The position numbers and the translations under genes were made by a program. Shown here piece by piece: positions 1 through 8,152 of a stretch of DNA of 21,874 nucleotides. The notes below the pieces were generated by a model. That model did not search any database and had not been told where the DNA came from. It saw nothing but the letters and a program-made list of their open reading frames with translations. The stretch spans positions 1 through 21,874 of the IMG/VR virus record IMGVR_UViG_3300006802_000670. One strand, given 5' to 3'. Origin of the DNA: a virus. How positions within the stretch are numbered: position 1 is the first letter of the stretch; every line of letters starts with the position of its first letter.

Positions 1-357
1 CCACACTTCCCAATAGTAGCCAGTCGAGTTTCCATCAGCCGTTTTGCGACACGTGATCCCGACAATTTCTAAATAGGTCGCCGTGTGATTGAGGGATGCA
101 ATAGTGGCTTGCACATAATGATCGTCTGTATCAACTGTCCCTGTATAGGCTCCTGCGTCGTCAGCCCCTGATGAATTATAGGAAGCCACATTACTGACAA
201 TTTCCCATGATGTTCCGGTGCCATACTCTGTCCAGGTCAGGTCACATGTCAGAGAAGTTGAGTCCACACAATTCCAATCTTCTGTGATCGTGGCTCCCCA
301 CGAGATCGAGCCCCAGCACAGCACCAACACCAGACTTGCTAAGAATCGTCGCATCAT
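1..357 (-). CDS. Partial secreted protein of unknown function (runs off left edge)
   Basis: Open for 119 codons from an ATG at 357 to the window edge, so the C-terminus is missing. The start is fixed by a perfect AGGAGG (365-370) seven bases upstream. The first ~22 residues form a Sec-type signal peptide: an MMRR basic start, a hydrophobic core (LASLVLVLCWG), then a small-residue cleavage region near SWGA. The mature part is rich in Thr, Ser, Gly, Asp and aromatic residues, lacks long helices and contains three cysteines so far. It looks like an all-beta, possibly LamG- or carbohydrate-binding-like sandwich, but I recognise no family motif. It follows the secreted tail-region gene at 377-1612 with a 19-base gap, so it probably belongs to the same late transcript. 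A role in the virion tip or at the cell surface is inference. Confidence 0.72.
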   Translation of the reverse strand, partial: MMRRFLASLVLVLCWGSISWGATITEDWNCVDSTSLTCDLTWTEYGTGTSWEIVSNVASYNSSGADDAGAYTGTVDTDDHYVQATIASLNHTATYLEIVGITCRKTADGNSTGYYWEVW

Positions 358-364
358 TGCACAT

Positions 365-370
365 CCTCCT
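365..370 (-). promoter_or_regulatory. Consensus ribosome binding site of the leftmost gene
   Basis: The minus strand reads AGGAGG, seven bases before the ATG at 357. It is the most canonical Shine-Dalgarno site in the left part of the window. It sets the start of an otherwise unrecognised gene and lies in the 19-base gap after the preceding stop at 377. Confidence 0.8.
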
Positions 371-376
371 CTTCGG

Positions 377-1612
377 TTAATCGCTCAAACTATTAGCTGA
401 TATTTGCAGCAAGGCCGTCCCGCTCAATCGGATGTCGGCAATCTGTCCAGGAGCCGCCGAGACATTGCACTGTCCTTTGACATGCGCGCCCGCTGCCAGC
501 GTCCCATTTAACGTAAACGTCGCACTGGCTGATTCTGGTCTACTTTGCGTGTCAAACGTCGTAAAAGAAACGGACTGTTGGTTCGTCGTATCATGCGCGG
601 CGTAGGCATCTGTGCCTGGCCGAATGGCCTTCGCCGCGCATTGCAGGGTAAATGTTCCTGTCGGGCTCGCGTTCTTATTGACGGCAATCATTGTGATGGT
701 CCACGAGGTGTCCTCTGCGATACGCGTGACAACTGGCAGATCGAAGGCGACGGCATCGCCAGTAGTATCCGCGCAGGTGATCCACTCGGCCAATGGATCA
801 TTGGCCACAATCGACTCCTCGGCCACTGCACAATCCCCTGATGGTCGCAACGGTACAAACACGGTCAGTAATGGCTGATGAATGGCATCAAACCGATATT
901 TGTCATTCTGCGAAGATCCGCTAGGCTTGAACGTCAACATATCCACTTCATTGGCTACATCATAAAATGCACCAGTTTTACCAGGGCTGATTTTCAGTTT
1001 GCGATTCATCGCAACGCACGGCTCGATTGTTGGCCCATCAGCAGAATGGTAAAAGGCCTCAAGACATTCAGTATCACTGATGCCTATTTGAACCGGCTTC
1101 GATTCGCTCGCGCCATCAATTTTTGGTCCATTGTCGAACCCAATATCAAGCGTGACAGTATCTCGGGCGGAGATGATTGCTGAGGCTATGGCCGATTCAA
1201 TTCTTTCGTAGTAGGCTTTCACGAACGCGAGGTAGAGTTTATAGATACTGGTCGAGGAATTATGGGCGCTGGCATTCGTGCCATCCTGCCCGCGCACAAT
1301 CGTCAAGACATCGCCGCTGCGGTTCGTGACTTGAATGATCTCGACATTCGGGTCGAGGTCTGGACTGCCATAGATCGTCGCATCCCACCAAACGAGATAG
1401 AATGGAAAGGTTGAAGGGAGCTTGCTGCCGTCGCCAGTTGCGAGCGTGATGGATGTGACCGCGTTGTCGTAACCCTGCGAGGCTGTCACAATGGCAAAAT
1501 TCGTCACAGGGTATAATTGCGTGTCCGATATTTGCGCGTGCGCCCGCTGATAGGACAGAGGGCAGAAGAGAAAACAGAGAATTAAGATCGCCTTGAGCAA
1601 TAGCCTGTTCAT
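377..1612 (-). CDS. Tail-tip/fibre-type protein with signal peptide
   Basis: About 411 residues. I chose the ATG at 1612 because it lies 13 bases after the upstream stop, has a GGGGGTGAAGGA ribosome site, and opens directly into a signal peptide (MNRLLLKAILILCFLF..., probable cleavage after AHA). Upstream starts would overlap the previous gene by 46 bases. The N-terminal mature domain (NFAIVTASQGYDNAVTSITL, then FPFYLVWWDA, DPNVEIIQVT, LTIVRGQDGT) resembles a domain I know from phage tail-tip and fibre proteins. The C-terminal ~130 residues are Thr/Ser/Ala-rich and look like a beta sandwich. The mature chain has six cysteines, an even number compatible with disulfides outside the cytoplasm. 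It sits at the end of the tail-fibre cluster, so host-surface contact is likely. A signal peptide on a tail protein is unusual. Confidence 0.75.
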   Translation of the reverse strand: MNRLLLKAILILCFLFCPLSYQRAHAQISDTQLYPVTNFAIVTASQGYDNAVTSITLATGDGSKLPSTFPFYLVWWDATIYGSPDLDPNVEIIQVTNRSGDVLTIVRGQDGTNASAHNSSTSIYKLYLAFVKAYYERIESAIASAIISARDTVTLDIGFDNGPKIDGASESKPVQIGISDTECLEAFYHSADGPTIEPCVAMNRKLKISPGKTGAFYDVANEVDMLTFKPSGSSQNDKYRFDAIHQPLLTVFVPLRPSGDCAVAEESIVANDPLAEWITCADTTGDAVAFDLPVVTRIAEDTSWTITMIAVNKNASPTGTFTLQCAAKAIRPGTDAYAAHDTTNQQSVSFTTFDTQSRPESASATFTLNGTLAAGAHVKGQCNVSAAPGQIADIRLSGTALLQISANSLSD

Positions 1613-1625
1613 TCCTTCACCCCCG

Positions 1626-2582
1626 TTAGACATACTCAATACTAACTTTTCCATCTTTTCCAGCCTCTCCATTATCAGTTCCGCCGCCCCCCGCGCCGCC
1701 CGCGCCTCCTGATGGAATCGTGATAGTGTATGAATCGCCAGGCGTTACGTCGATGACTTTTTCGGCATATGCTCCCGCGCCTCCGCTCCCTCCTTGGCAT
1801 GTCGCTGAACCATTCCAATACACGCCGCCGCGCCCGCCTGGCATTCCGCGCCCTGGCAGAACAAGATCACCAATGCCAACCGTGGCATCCGCTCCATTCT
1901 TACTACTCAGCGCATTGATGGGCATCGACGCAAAAGGCCCACCGCTCCCGCCATTCGCAGAGACAAGGGACCCGAACGAGGCCGCCGCAGGCGAACCTCC
2001 GGCCTCTTGATCTATTGGCGTGAATGATTCGCCAGAACTTGCCCCGCCACCGCCTGGACCCCACACGCGGACCTTGGCGCGATATTGTCCAGCCGGAATC
2101 TTGAATGTTCCGGATGAGAGTGTTGCGACATGATTTTTGAAAATTCGTGTGTCCGTTGTCGAAGTGACTGCGCTGCCGCTGGTGGTTGCCGTGCCAAGTT
2201 GCAATGAAGAAGTCGGCGGCGTGCCGCTGGTATTGTCTTCGATTTCCAGGCCGCTAATGAGCGTGCCGGAATAGACGAGCTTGATAAAAATGTATGAGGT
2301 ATTCGAGGCAGGCAATGTAATGTCCGTCGCGGGCCATTCGCAATAATGCCCCTCAAGGATCGCCGCTCCGGCAGGAATCGTAATGGTCAAATCAGCATCG
2401 CTGGAAGGGAGATTCCCGCCTGTCAACATATAATTATTACGGCGAGCGACTGAGCCCCACCGTTTGCGGGCTTGCGCTTCGAGGAACTTGTTGCCATCGC
2501 CTGCGCTCCCACCCACGCCTGAGCCGTAGACATCGTTTTGAGTTGGCCAGATCAATTCGCCTGTGGTCGCTGTGCTTCCCAT
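1626..2582 (-). CDS. Tail fibre protein with glycine-rich C-terminal domain
   Basis: 318 residues. The first ~50 (WPTQNDVYGSG, KFLEAQARKRWGSVARRNN) look like an attachment segment. Residues ~55-160 are a Thr/Ser-rich beta region (DLTITIPAGAAILEGHYCEW). The last ~150 residues are strongly glycine-rich with repeated GGSGG, GGGG and GGAGG runs, beginning at VRVWGPGGGGASSG and ending GKDGKVSIEYV. This matches the glycine-rich adhesin-type domain seen at the tips of many phage fibres, where packed polyglycine helices present variable loops to the receptor. It lies between a short fibre-like gene and the secreted 377-1612 gene, consistent with a receptor-binding module. The ATG at 2582 follows the upstream stop by 10 bases. 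No chaperone or separate adhesin is obvious. Confidence 0.8.
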   Translation of the reverse strand: MGSTATTGELIWPTQNDVYGSGVGGSAGDGNKFLEAQARKRWGSVARRNNYMLTGGNLPSSDADLTITIPAGAAILEGHYCEWPATDITLPASNTSYIFIKLVYSGTLISGLEIEDNTSGTPPTSSLQLGTATTSGSAVTSTTDTRIFKNHVATLSSGTFKIPAGQYRAKVRVWGPGGGGASSGESFTPIDQEAGGSPAAASFGSLVSANGGSGGPFASMPINALSSKNGADATVGIGDLVLPGRGMPGGRGGVYWNGSATCQGGSGGAGAYAEKVIDVTPGDSYTITIPSGGAGGAGGGGTDNGEAGKDGKVSIEYV

Positions 2583-2592
2583 TCCTTAGCCT

Positions 2593-3048
2593 CTATGCTT
2601 GGGTGATTTCCCATTGATAGACGATGATTTTGCTCGCGTCTTTGGCTTTGTCGGCATGAACGACGCGAGATAACATCTGCGTGTTATCATTGAACAGTCC
2701 CGCTTCCCTGAATGTCACCCCGTTGCCTTGCGTCGTCCCCATGATATAGCGGGCAATCGCGATGCCGTTGGTCGTGTCATCGTCGACGCTGACGGAGACC
2801 AGAGGACCCCTAATGACTTCCTGATAGAGCGCCGTGTCACTGGCCGCCGCTGCGGTGTTATTCGTACCCGCTGCGAGGTATTGCACAAAATGGGTATGCT
2901 GGCCAAAGAGCAGATCCAGCGCCAGCCGTTTGCCGATCAGCGTGATAGTATTGTTCGGCGTTTCGCGTGATAGTACGCGGCCTGTCGCCGCGTCCAATTC
3001 AATGACGGTCAAGCGGCCCTTCAAAGCTGCATACTCGAAGATTCTCAT
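2593..3048 (-). CDS. Small tail fibre/tip-associated protein
   Basis: 151 residues from the ATG at 3048, whose ATGA overlaps the hub gene stop (TGA 3047-3045). GGAG lies five bases upstream, so this start is better than the one 36 bases further up. The pattern IGKRLALDLLFGQ, YLAAGTNNTAAAASDTALYQ, GPLVSVSVDD, GVTFREAGLFND and a closing YQWEITQA is that of the common phage tail protein in which a short N-terminal helix precedes a 'GTG/D-TAL-E...EAGLF' beta fold. These proteins usually sit next to hub and fibre genes, as here. Its exact position in the particle is not known; a linker between hub and fibre is my inference. Confidence 0.75.
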   Translation of the reverse strand: MRIFEYAALKGRLTVIELDAATGRVLSRETPNNTITLIGKRLALDLLFGQHTHFVQYLAAGTNNTAAAASDTALYQEVIRGPLVSVSVDDDTTNGIAIARYIMGTTQGNGVTFREAGLFNDNTQMLSRVVHADKAKDASKIIVYQWEITQA

Positions 3049-4550
3049 CCCCACTCCGTTTCGCCTATAATGGCCGTCCCCCAAACATCCGCCACATCGG
3101 CGGGGTTTGTCACCGTCACCAGTTCGGAGAGCGTCGCTGTTTCAGGGAAGAAATCTAGCTGGCTGAGTATTTCTTGTTCGCGATTACGAATAGGATTCCG
3201 CTTGAACACCCGCTTCCAGAATTCAGCAAAGTTTCCGCGCAATTCTCCCGTTGTCGCCTGCACGCGATACTTCCGCGTCCCCCAGGCGAAGCCTTGCGTC
3301 GACATCTGCATGATAAAATACGTAGCGGCGCTCAAGCCCATTGGCGCAATGGTGAGCGTGACTTGCTGGCCGACCATGAGCCCATCGCGGTCTGTTTCAA
3401 ATTCCACATCCGACCCGAGCGCATAGCGTCGTAGTAACCCGACTGCCCGCTGCTGCACGACTTCCTCCCCGTCAAGATCGCCTTCGTTCGCAATCTGTTC
3501 ATAGCGCCCACTGCCACCCTCGACGGCTTGCCGTTCGGCTATCGAGGATGGATCTTGCGCTTGCGAGAGGATTTTGAACAACCCTTCATAGGTGACGTTC
3601 AGGCTATCGTTGACTGGGATGACCGTATCGTCCTTGTCCTGCCCGATGGTGTTGTCCCCCACCGACCAATAAAAACGCTTGCCCGTATCGACGCCACGGA
3701 TGCCAATGTCACTGTCGGAGACTTCAGCGCCGTCAATATCGAGCGCGGGCTTTGAGGCCAGCGGATATTCAACCGTCCAGGTACGGGTTTCCCCATCGCC
3801 CGGGAAGGATTCAGTGCGCTCAACCGTGATGCCATTGCCCCCCTCAATCACTTGCACGTTGCGGAACTGTTCAAGCGAGTCGACATCGGAATAGTTGAGT
3901 AGATAGGCGTTCGTGCCGATGTCGATGGTGAATGGTGCCGTTTTGACCGTGCGCGGTCCTGCGTTGAAGGCTTTAGTGTAGTCGATTTCCCAGAAGTAGC
4001 CGGTTTCGTTGTAGAGCGTATCAAGTGCCTGCGCGACGGTGACATTGCTGAAGACGATCTTATCCACCAGCGGACCAGTGGCAATTGTTCCGGCAATAAC
4101 GCCTTCCTGAGCGAGAATGTTATTGATGATGTCCGCGTAGATTTCATGAAGGTAGACACTGGCGTAAATTTCCGCAATCAAGCGCCGGTCAGCCAAGGCG
4201 TTTCTATCGACGCATTCAAGATCAATCAGAAGGTAGCCATTTGCGACATGATTGCCCGCAAACCGCGATTCGCGACGATAGACATTGCCCGCGAAGAGAA
4301 TCGTCTCATTATACTTGAACAGCACTTCTTCGCCGCGCCCCGGCCGGAAGCCATCGTTCGACGCCATATGAATGGTTAGCGTATTGCGCCCATTCGCCTG
4401 TTCCTGCTTGTCAAAGCCGTTGAAGAGAACATATTGAATCGCGTCAGTGCGTGCGCCAATGGTGAGGCTATAGCCGGGTTCCGACAATGACCCGGCAGGC
4501 AACCCGCCGAATGGAGCCCTACCGAATGGAAAACTGCCGAGTGGTGCCAT
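3045..4550 (-). CDS. Tail tip hub protein (Tal/gp27-like)
   Basis: 501 residues, located directly after the tape measure (one-base gap) as expected for a siphovirus tip protein. After a Pro/Gly/Phe-rich start (GSFPFGRAPFGGLPAG) come an RNTLTIHM segment, an FRPGRGEEVLFKYN beta unit, DLECVDRNALADRRLI, a helix IYADIINNILAQEG, and VTVAQALDTLYNETGYFWEI. This is the order of the gp27/Tal-type hub fold. The later part (RRYALGSDVEFETDRDGL, VGQQVTLTI) is the typical second hub barrel. The C-terminus has no visible peptidase or lysozyme motif, so penetration enzymes may lie elsewhere. AGGA lies seven bases upstream of the ATG at 4550. No separate Dit gene is visible between it and the tape measure. Confidence 0.8.
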   Translation of the reverse strand: MAPLGSFPFGRAPFGGLPAGSLSEPGYSLTIGARTDAIQYVLFNGFDKQEQANGRNTLTIHMASNDGFRPGRGEEVLFKYNETILFAGNVYRRESRFAGNHVANGYLLIDLECVDRNALADRRLIAEIYASVYLHEIYADIINNILAQEGVIAGTIATGPLVDKIVFSNVTVAQALDTLYNETGYFWEIDYTKAFNAGPRTVKTAPFTIDIGTNAYLLNYSDVDSLEQFRNVQVIEGGNGITVERTESFPGDGETRTWTVEYPLASKPALDIDGAEVSDSDIGIRGVDTGKRFYWSVGDNTIGQDKDDTVIPVNDSLNVTYEGLFKILSQAQDPSSIAERQAVEGGSGRYEQIANEGDLDGEEVVQQRAVGLLRRYALGSDVEFETDRDGLMVGQQVTLTIAPMGLSAATYFIMQMSTQGFAWGTRKYRVQATTGELRGNFAEFWKRVFKRNPIRNREQEILSQLDFFPETATLSELVTVTNPADVADVWGTAIIGETEWG

Positions 4551-4551
4551 C

Positions 4552-7356
4552 TTAAATTCCTAGCGCGTAGACCCGCTTCATCGTGTAGTCAGCACTCGCC
4601 CGACCAATCAAATCCTTGTCGAGCATGACGTATATTTCCTGCTTGGTATTGCTCTCCGCTGATTTCATGCCCATCATTTCAGACATGAAGGCCGCGCCGG
4701 TTGAGTTTAAGGGAATAACGGCTTCCGGTGATCCGCCTTCGCCAATCAAGGCGCTAATCGGACCAGTGGCAATACCGCCCAGTGCCATCGCTGCCGATGG
4801 CATCGCTAAGGCTGCTGCCGCTCCGGTTGCGGCCTGTATTGCTGCCAATCCTGCGGCGGTCAATAAGGCTGACGATTGCCCCAGAAGACCTGCGGCTGCC
4901 GAGACAGGGCCAGAGAGGGGAGCCGTAACCACACCAGCGGCCAGCGCCGAGGCAATCGCCGTCAGCATGGCCGTGACAGACAACATGACGGCTTCCATAA
5001 TCAAGATTGCGCCGGTTCCGACTGCGGCTATCGAGGAGAGAGACGCGATTGACGCCACTGCAATGGCTTTGTTGGTTCCTTCTGTCAACGCCAAACGCGC
5101 CGCCTCTGATTGTGCAGCAATAGCGGTCTTGGCGGCCTCGAAGGCTTCCTGTTGGCCTAATAGCGTCGTTTTGGTGGCAAGGTCTTGCGCTTCCGCTGTG
5201 GCTTGCCCGGCTTCATCCAACGCGAATTTTCGCGCCCATGATTGCGCCCAAACCGCCACCGCCTGCACGCCTGTATTGAGAACGCCTTGCAAGAGGGCGA
5301 TTTGCGTCTGTTGCCATACGGACTTGATGACTTCCGTGAAACTGTCCCACCTAACGAGAGCTTGCGCGAGGCCAGAAGTCCACGAAGAGACAATGGTGCC
5401 GATAGAAAAGGCATTGCTCGACACCAGAGCTTGTAATTGTTGCTCCCAGAATCCAGGGAATTGCCGAACTAATCCACGGCGCTTCTGATCGAATTCAAGC
5501 CAAAGTTGCCATTTTTTCTCTTCCAGTTGCTCAGCGGTCTGTCCTTCCTGCCTGGCGGTTTCATTAAGCAATGCCAGTTTTTCGGCTTCCTGTTTCTTGA
5601 GGAGTTCAAATCCGGCTTCCCTGGCGGCGTCCGCCGCTCCGATGAGTGTCGGGTAACTTTGATAGAATTCCGCCTGATTATCGAAAAACTTTTGCGCCTC
5701 AGCCGTTTGCTCTTGCAGCGTGGCAATATAGTCCTTGGCCGTGGCCGCTCGCATCCGCTCGCTGCCGACCACATCAAGCGCCTTGTCCTGATTATGAATC
5801 GCCAAGAGCCGCGCCTCTTCATTCGTCAATTCCGGCATGAGTTCCATCAGCGCCTTGACGGCGTAGGTTTGCTCGTTGCCTTTCGTGGGATCGAATTTGA
5901 AGAGTTCGAGCGGCGTGGTTTCAATCTGATTGGCGAATTTCTCGCGCAACATGAAGAGTTCGCCAAGGGCTTGTTGTTCTCGCTTATAGGCGTCAATATG
6001 TTCGGTGCGTAGCTTTTCACCGAGGAAAACCTGCACATTGTCGGAAAAGGGTTTGTGCATAATGGGGGGAGCCATCCCCCCGCCTTTTGTTCCGCCGCCT
6101 TTCCCGCCTGTCGGTGGGGGAGTGGGTGCGGGAGGCCCAAAGACTTCGCCCTTTGGCTTGAAGTTCTCCACAATATTGTTGAATGAATCAATTAAGTCCT
6201 GTGCGTCGCGCTCCATCGACCCGCGCCAGGATTCCATCTCCGTTTCCCAGACGCCTCGCGCTTTCTTGATGGCATCTCCGACGCCAAGCGGGAGGAGTTC
6301 GAACGGCTTCATGAATTCGACAACGAAATAGAAGACCGACGCGGCGACGGCATCAAAGAACCATTGAAAGATATTGAAGGCGGCCTTGAGCAAATTTCCG
6401 ATGATGGAGAGGAGTCCCGAATCTTGAATCTTCCCGAGATCGCTCGCCAGTTCGTGAACATTCCGCGCAATGCCAGGCAACTCTTTCGAGACTTCGCGCA
6501 AGCCAGCGGCGGCCCCTTCGGCAAACTCTTTGATTTTCTGCTTCAGGAGTTGATTGTTGGCGCGATACCAGGCCAGGAATTCCTGCACAACATCATTCAG
6601 AACGGGTAGGAAGGCTTCACCGAAGATGTTCCGCACGCCTTCGGCCACAATGCCGACTTTCCTCAGATTGTCGTTGAATTCCTCGCCCGCCCTGGATGAT
6701 GCTTCGGTGAATCCGTAGCCAAGCTCGCGCACTTCTCGCTCAAGGTCCTTCATGGCCGCCGAGCCCTTAATAAGCATCGGCAAGTTTTCTTGGCCTGCGC
6801 GGGTCAACAGCTTTTGCGTGACAGCGGCCCGCTCTGTAGCATTCCCCATCGTCGCAAGACGGTCAGAGAATTCATACATCAATTGCTGAGCGGTTTTGAG
6901 TTGACCCTGCCCATTATAGATTTCGATGTTCAGTTGCTTGAAGACGTCCGCATATTCCTTTGACCCGCGTGCGGCCTCAAAGGTACTGACGGACATTTGA
7001 CGATAGGCATTCTGAAGAGATTCGACGCTCCCGCCTGAGAGCAAGGCCACTTCGCGCAGATCCGATAGGCGCTCTACCGTGTCGCCGGTCTTATCGCTGA
7101 GCTTAGCGAGTTCGTCGCCTGACGCCGCATAGGATTGCGTGACTTTCGCCATGACGGCAAACGCTGCCGTGGCCGCTGCCGTGATGGCCGCAATCCCAGC
7201 CGCCGCAATCTTACCCGCCTTCGCAAGCTGTTCGCCAAAGTCATCGCCGTCCTTGCCGGTTTTCTTGAGGCCCTTGGAGGCTTTCTCAAGATCCGACAGA
7301 AACTTGGCCGTGCTGGCGGCCAGTTCGACCCGTAAGGCTCCAATAGGATCAGCCAT
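4552..7356 (-). CDS. Tail tape measure protein
   Basis: 934 residues, the largest gene. It spans the tail lumen during assembly and sets tail length; at ~1.5 angstrom per residue this suggests ~140 nm (inference). Residues 1-45 contain the usual opening (LRVELAASTAKFLSDLEKAS). Hydrophobic Ala-rich segments lie around 48-72, 320-355 (LLSIIGNLLKAAFNIFQWFF) and ~755-870, fitting the membrane-active regions of tape measures. A Pro/Gly linker near residues 405-430 (PPAPTPPPTGGKGGG) divides the protein. Long charged helices (e.g. KREQQALGELFMLREKFAN) follow. The C-terminal GEGGSPEAVIPL motif is typical of the family. The ATG at 7356 overlaps the frameshifted chaperone stop as TAATG, suggesting translational coupling. 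Confidence 0.95.
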   Translation of the reverse strand: MADPIGALRVELAASTAKFLSDLEKASKGLKKTGKDGDDFGEQLAKAGKIAAAGIAAITAAATAAFAVMAKVTQSYAASGDELAKLSDKTGDTVERLSDLREVALLSGGSVESLQNAYRQMSVSTFEAARGSKEYADVFKQLNIEIYNGQGQLKTAQQLMYEFSDRLATMGNATERAAVTQKLLTRAGQENLPMLIKGSAAMKDLEREVRELGYGFTEASSRAGEEFNDNLRKVGIVAEGVRNIFGEAFLPVLNDVVQEFLAWYRANNQLLKQKIKEFAEGAAAGLREVSKELPGIARNVHELASDLGKIQDSGLLSIIGNLLKAAFNIFQWFFDAVAASVFYFVVEFMKPFELLPLGVGDAIKKARGVWETEMESWRGSMERDAQDLIDSFNNIVENFKPKGEVFGPPAPTPPPTGGKGGGTKGGGMAPPIMHKPFSDNVQVFLGEKLRTEHIDAYKREQQALGELFMLREKFANQIETTPLELFKFDPTKGNEQTYAVKALMELMPELTNEEARLLAIHNQDKALDVVGSERMRAATAKDYIATLQEQTAEAQKFFDNQAEFYQSYPTLIGAADAAREAGFELLKKQEAEKLALLNETARQEGQTAEQLEEKKWQLWLEFDQKRRGLVRQFPGFWEQQLQALVSSNAFSIGTIVSSWTSGLAQALVRWDSFTEVIKSVWQQTQIALLQGVLNTGVQAVAVWAQSWARKFALDEAGQATAEAQDLATKTTLLGQQEAFEAAKTAIAAQSEAARLALTEGTNKAIAVASIASLSSIAAVGTGAILIMEAVMLSVTAMLTAIASALAAGVVTAPLSGPVSAAAGLLGQSSALLTAAGLAAIQAATGAAAALAMPSAAMALGGIATGPISALIGEGGSPEAVIPLNSTGAAFMSEMMGMKSAESNTKQEIYVMLDKDLIGRASADYTMKRVYALGI

Positions 7357-8092
7357 TACGATGCGTCCTTTTTGCGTGCCGCTGGCTTTGCGGTTTTCTT
7401 TGGCTGGTTTGCCGGGCTATTGACCAGTGCGTCCACACATCGCGCCATTGCCCAAAATTGCGCCTCAGTCTGGCGCTTCGGCTGAGGCGGCTTGCCTTGC
7501 GCGGCATTGGCCAAGGCTCGCCGCAATTCATTGAGCAGCTTGTCAAGGTCATCCTTCCCGATCTTTTTCTTTCTCGCAAAGTATTCTGTATGGAATGCGG
7601 CGGTAAGCGCCCGCTCCCAGGCGTCGAGCGTGGCGCGTTCCTGCGCCTTCCGGCGTCCTGCGATATAGACGGTGAGCTCACGCGGCGTCAGCCTCCAAAA
7701 TTGCGCGGGCCTTAAGCCTGCTTCGCAAGCGGCGGCAAGGAGCAGGAACCAGTCCCACTCTTGGCTATCTCCCCCGCCGCCTCCGCGTTTCCCTCGTTCG
7801 GTTTCGGGAATGCGCCGGTTAAAGCCGCGATACAGCCTGCCGTGATGGCGTTGAAATCGCCGTCAGAGAGCAGATCGCCGCATCGTTCCAGCGTCATGGA
7901 TTTATAGTTGCGCTGCATTCCGGCAAAGAATAGCGCCCGAATCCCTGCGAACCACATTTCGCCGCGCTTGGCCCGTTCGCTGAAATCGGCAAACGTCATG
8001 CCAAGCGTTTGCTCCAAGACGCAAATCGCGTTGCAGTCATAGACCAGCGAGAAGGTTTTGTCCCCCACGGCAACAATGCCTTCCCCCCGCAT
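7356..8092 (-). CDS. Tail assembly chaperone, -1 frameshift fusion (gpGT-like)
   Basis: Two overlapping frames joined by a -1 shift at the GGGAAAC heptamer (7787-7793). The first 102 codons are the 8092 frame; after the shift 143 further codons run to a TAA at 7356-7358, giving a ~245-residue product. The second frame has no ATG or GTG until near its end, so it cannot readily be a separate gene. Its sequence is clearly coding: after a Gly-rich joint it reads QEWDWFLLLAAACEAGLRPA, QFWRLTPRELTVYIAGRR and KKKIGKDDLDKLLNELRRAL. The FWRLTPREL pattern is typical of the second tail-chaperone domain in GTA- and HK97-like phages. In lambda, the G and GT forms in fixed ratio guide tape measure and tail tube assembly, and the tape measure gene follows directly here. 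Confidence 0.85.
7712..8092 (-). CDS. Tail assembly chaperone, unshifted form (gpG-like)
   Basis: 126 residues when the ribosome stays in frame, ending at TAA 7712-7714. The sequence MRGEGIVAVGDKTFSLVYD followed by CVLEQTLGMTFADF matches the opening of GTA/HK97-type tail assembly chaperones (RGE...L-G...Y-L...D-NA-C-LE-LG). Such proteins bind the tape measure and recruit tail tube subunits. An in-frame TAA upstream excludes a longer form, although the Shine-Dalgarno (GGGAAG) is weak. The last 24 residues after the slippery site (AEAAGEIAKSGTGSC...) look like non-conserved read-out. It lies between the major tail protein and tape measure genes, the standard position. Confidence 0.85.
   Translation of the reverse strand: MRGEGIVAVGDKTFSLVYDCNAICVLEQTLGMTFADFSERAKRGEMWFAGIRALFFAGMQRNYKSMTLERCGDLLSDGDFNAITAGCIAALTGAFPKPNEGNAEAAGEIAKSGTGSCSLPPLAKQA
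7729..7780 (-). promoter_or_regulatory. Probable frameshift-stimulating RNA hairpin
   Basis: Beginning six bases after the slippery heptamer, GCGGCGG (7774-7780) can pair with CCGCCGC (7729-7735). The 38-base interval can extend the stem: GGGAG pairs with CUCCU across a two-base bulge, and AGCCA pairs with UGGUU. A 5-9 base spacer followed by a G/C-rich stem is the known arrangement of stimulatory structures. The pairing is by eye, not by an energy calculation. Confidence 0.6.
7787..7793 (-). promoter_or_regulatory. Slippery heptamer GGGAAAC for -1 frameshifting
   Basis: On the minus strand the heptamer is read G|GGA|AAC in the zero frame, the exact X XXY YYZ arrangement for simultaneous slippage. 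After slippage both tRNAs re-pair with GGG and AAA. The lambda G/T site is GGGAAAG, one base different. It lies 23 codons before the zero-frame stop, inside the region where the other frame is also open, and a stem starts six bases downstream. Confidence 0.85.
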
Positions 8093-8152
8093 TGATTGCT
8101 TCCCATTGCATTATCCTTTCTCTTGCAAGCCGCCTCGCTGGCCCATCGCCGC

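Noticed and set aside
7349-7681. Minus-strand open frame of 110 codons between chaperone and tape measure genes
   Set aside because: Its product is Ser/Arg-rich without pattern, whereas another frame of the same stretch encodes the chaperone-like FWRLTPREL protein reached by frameshifting.
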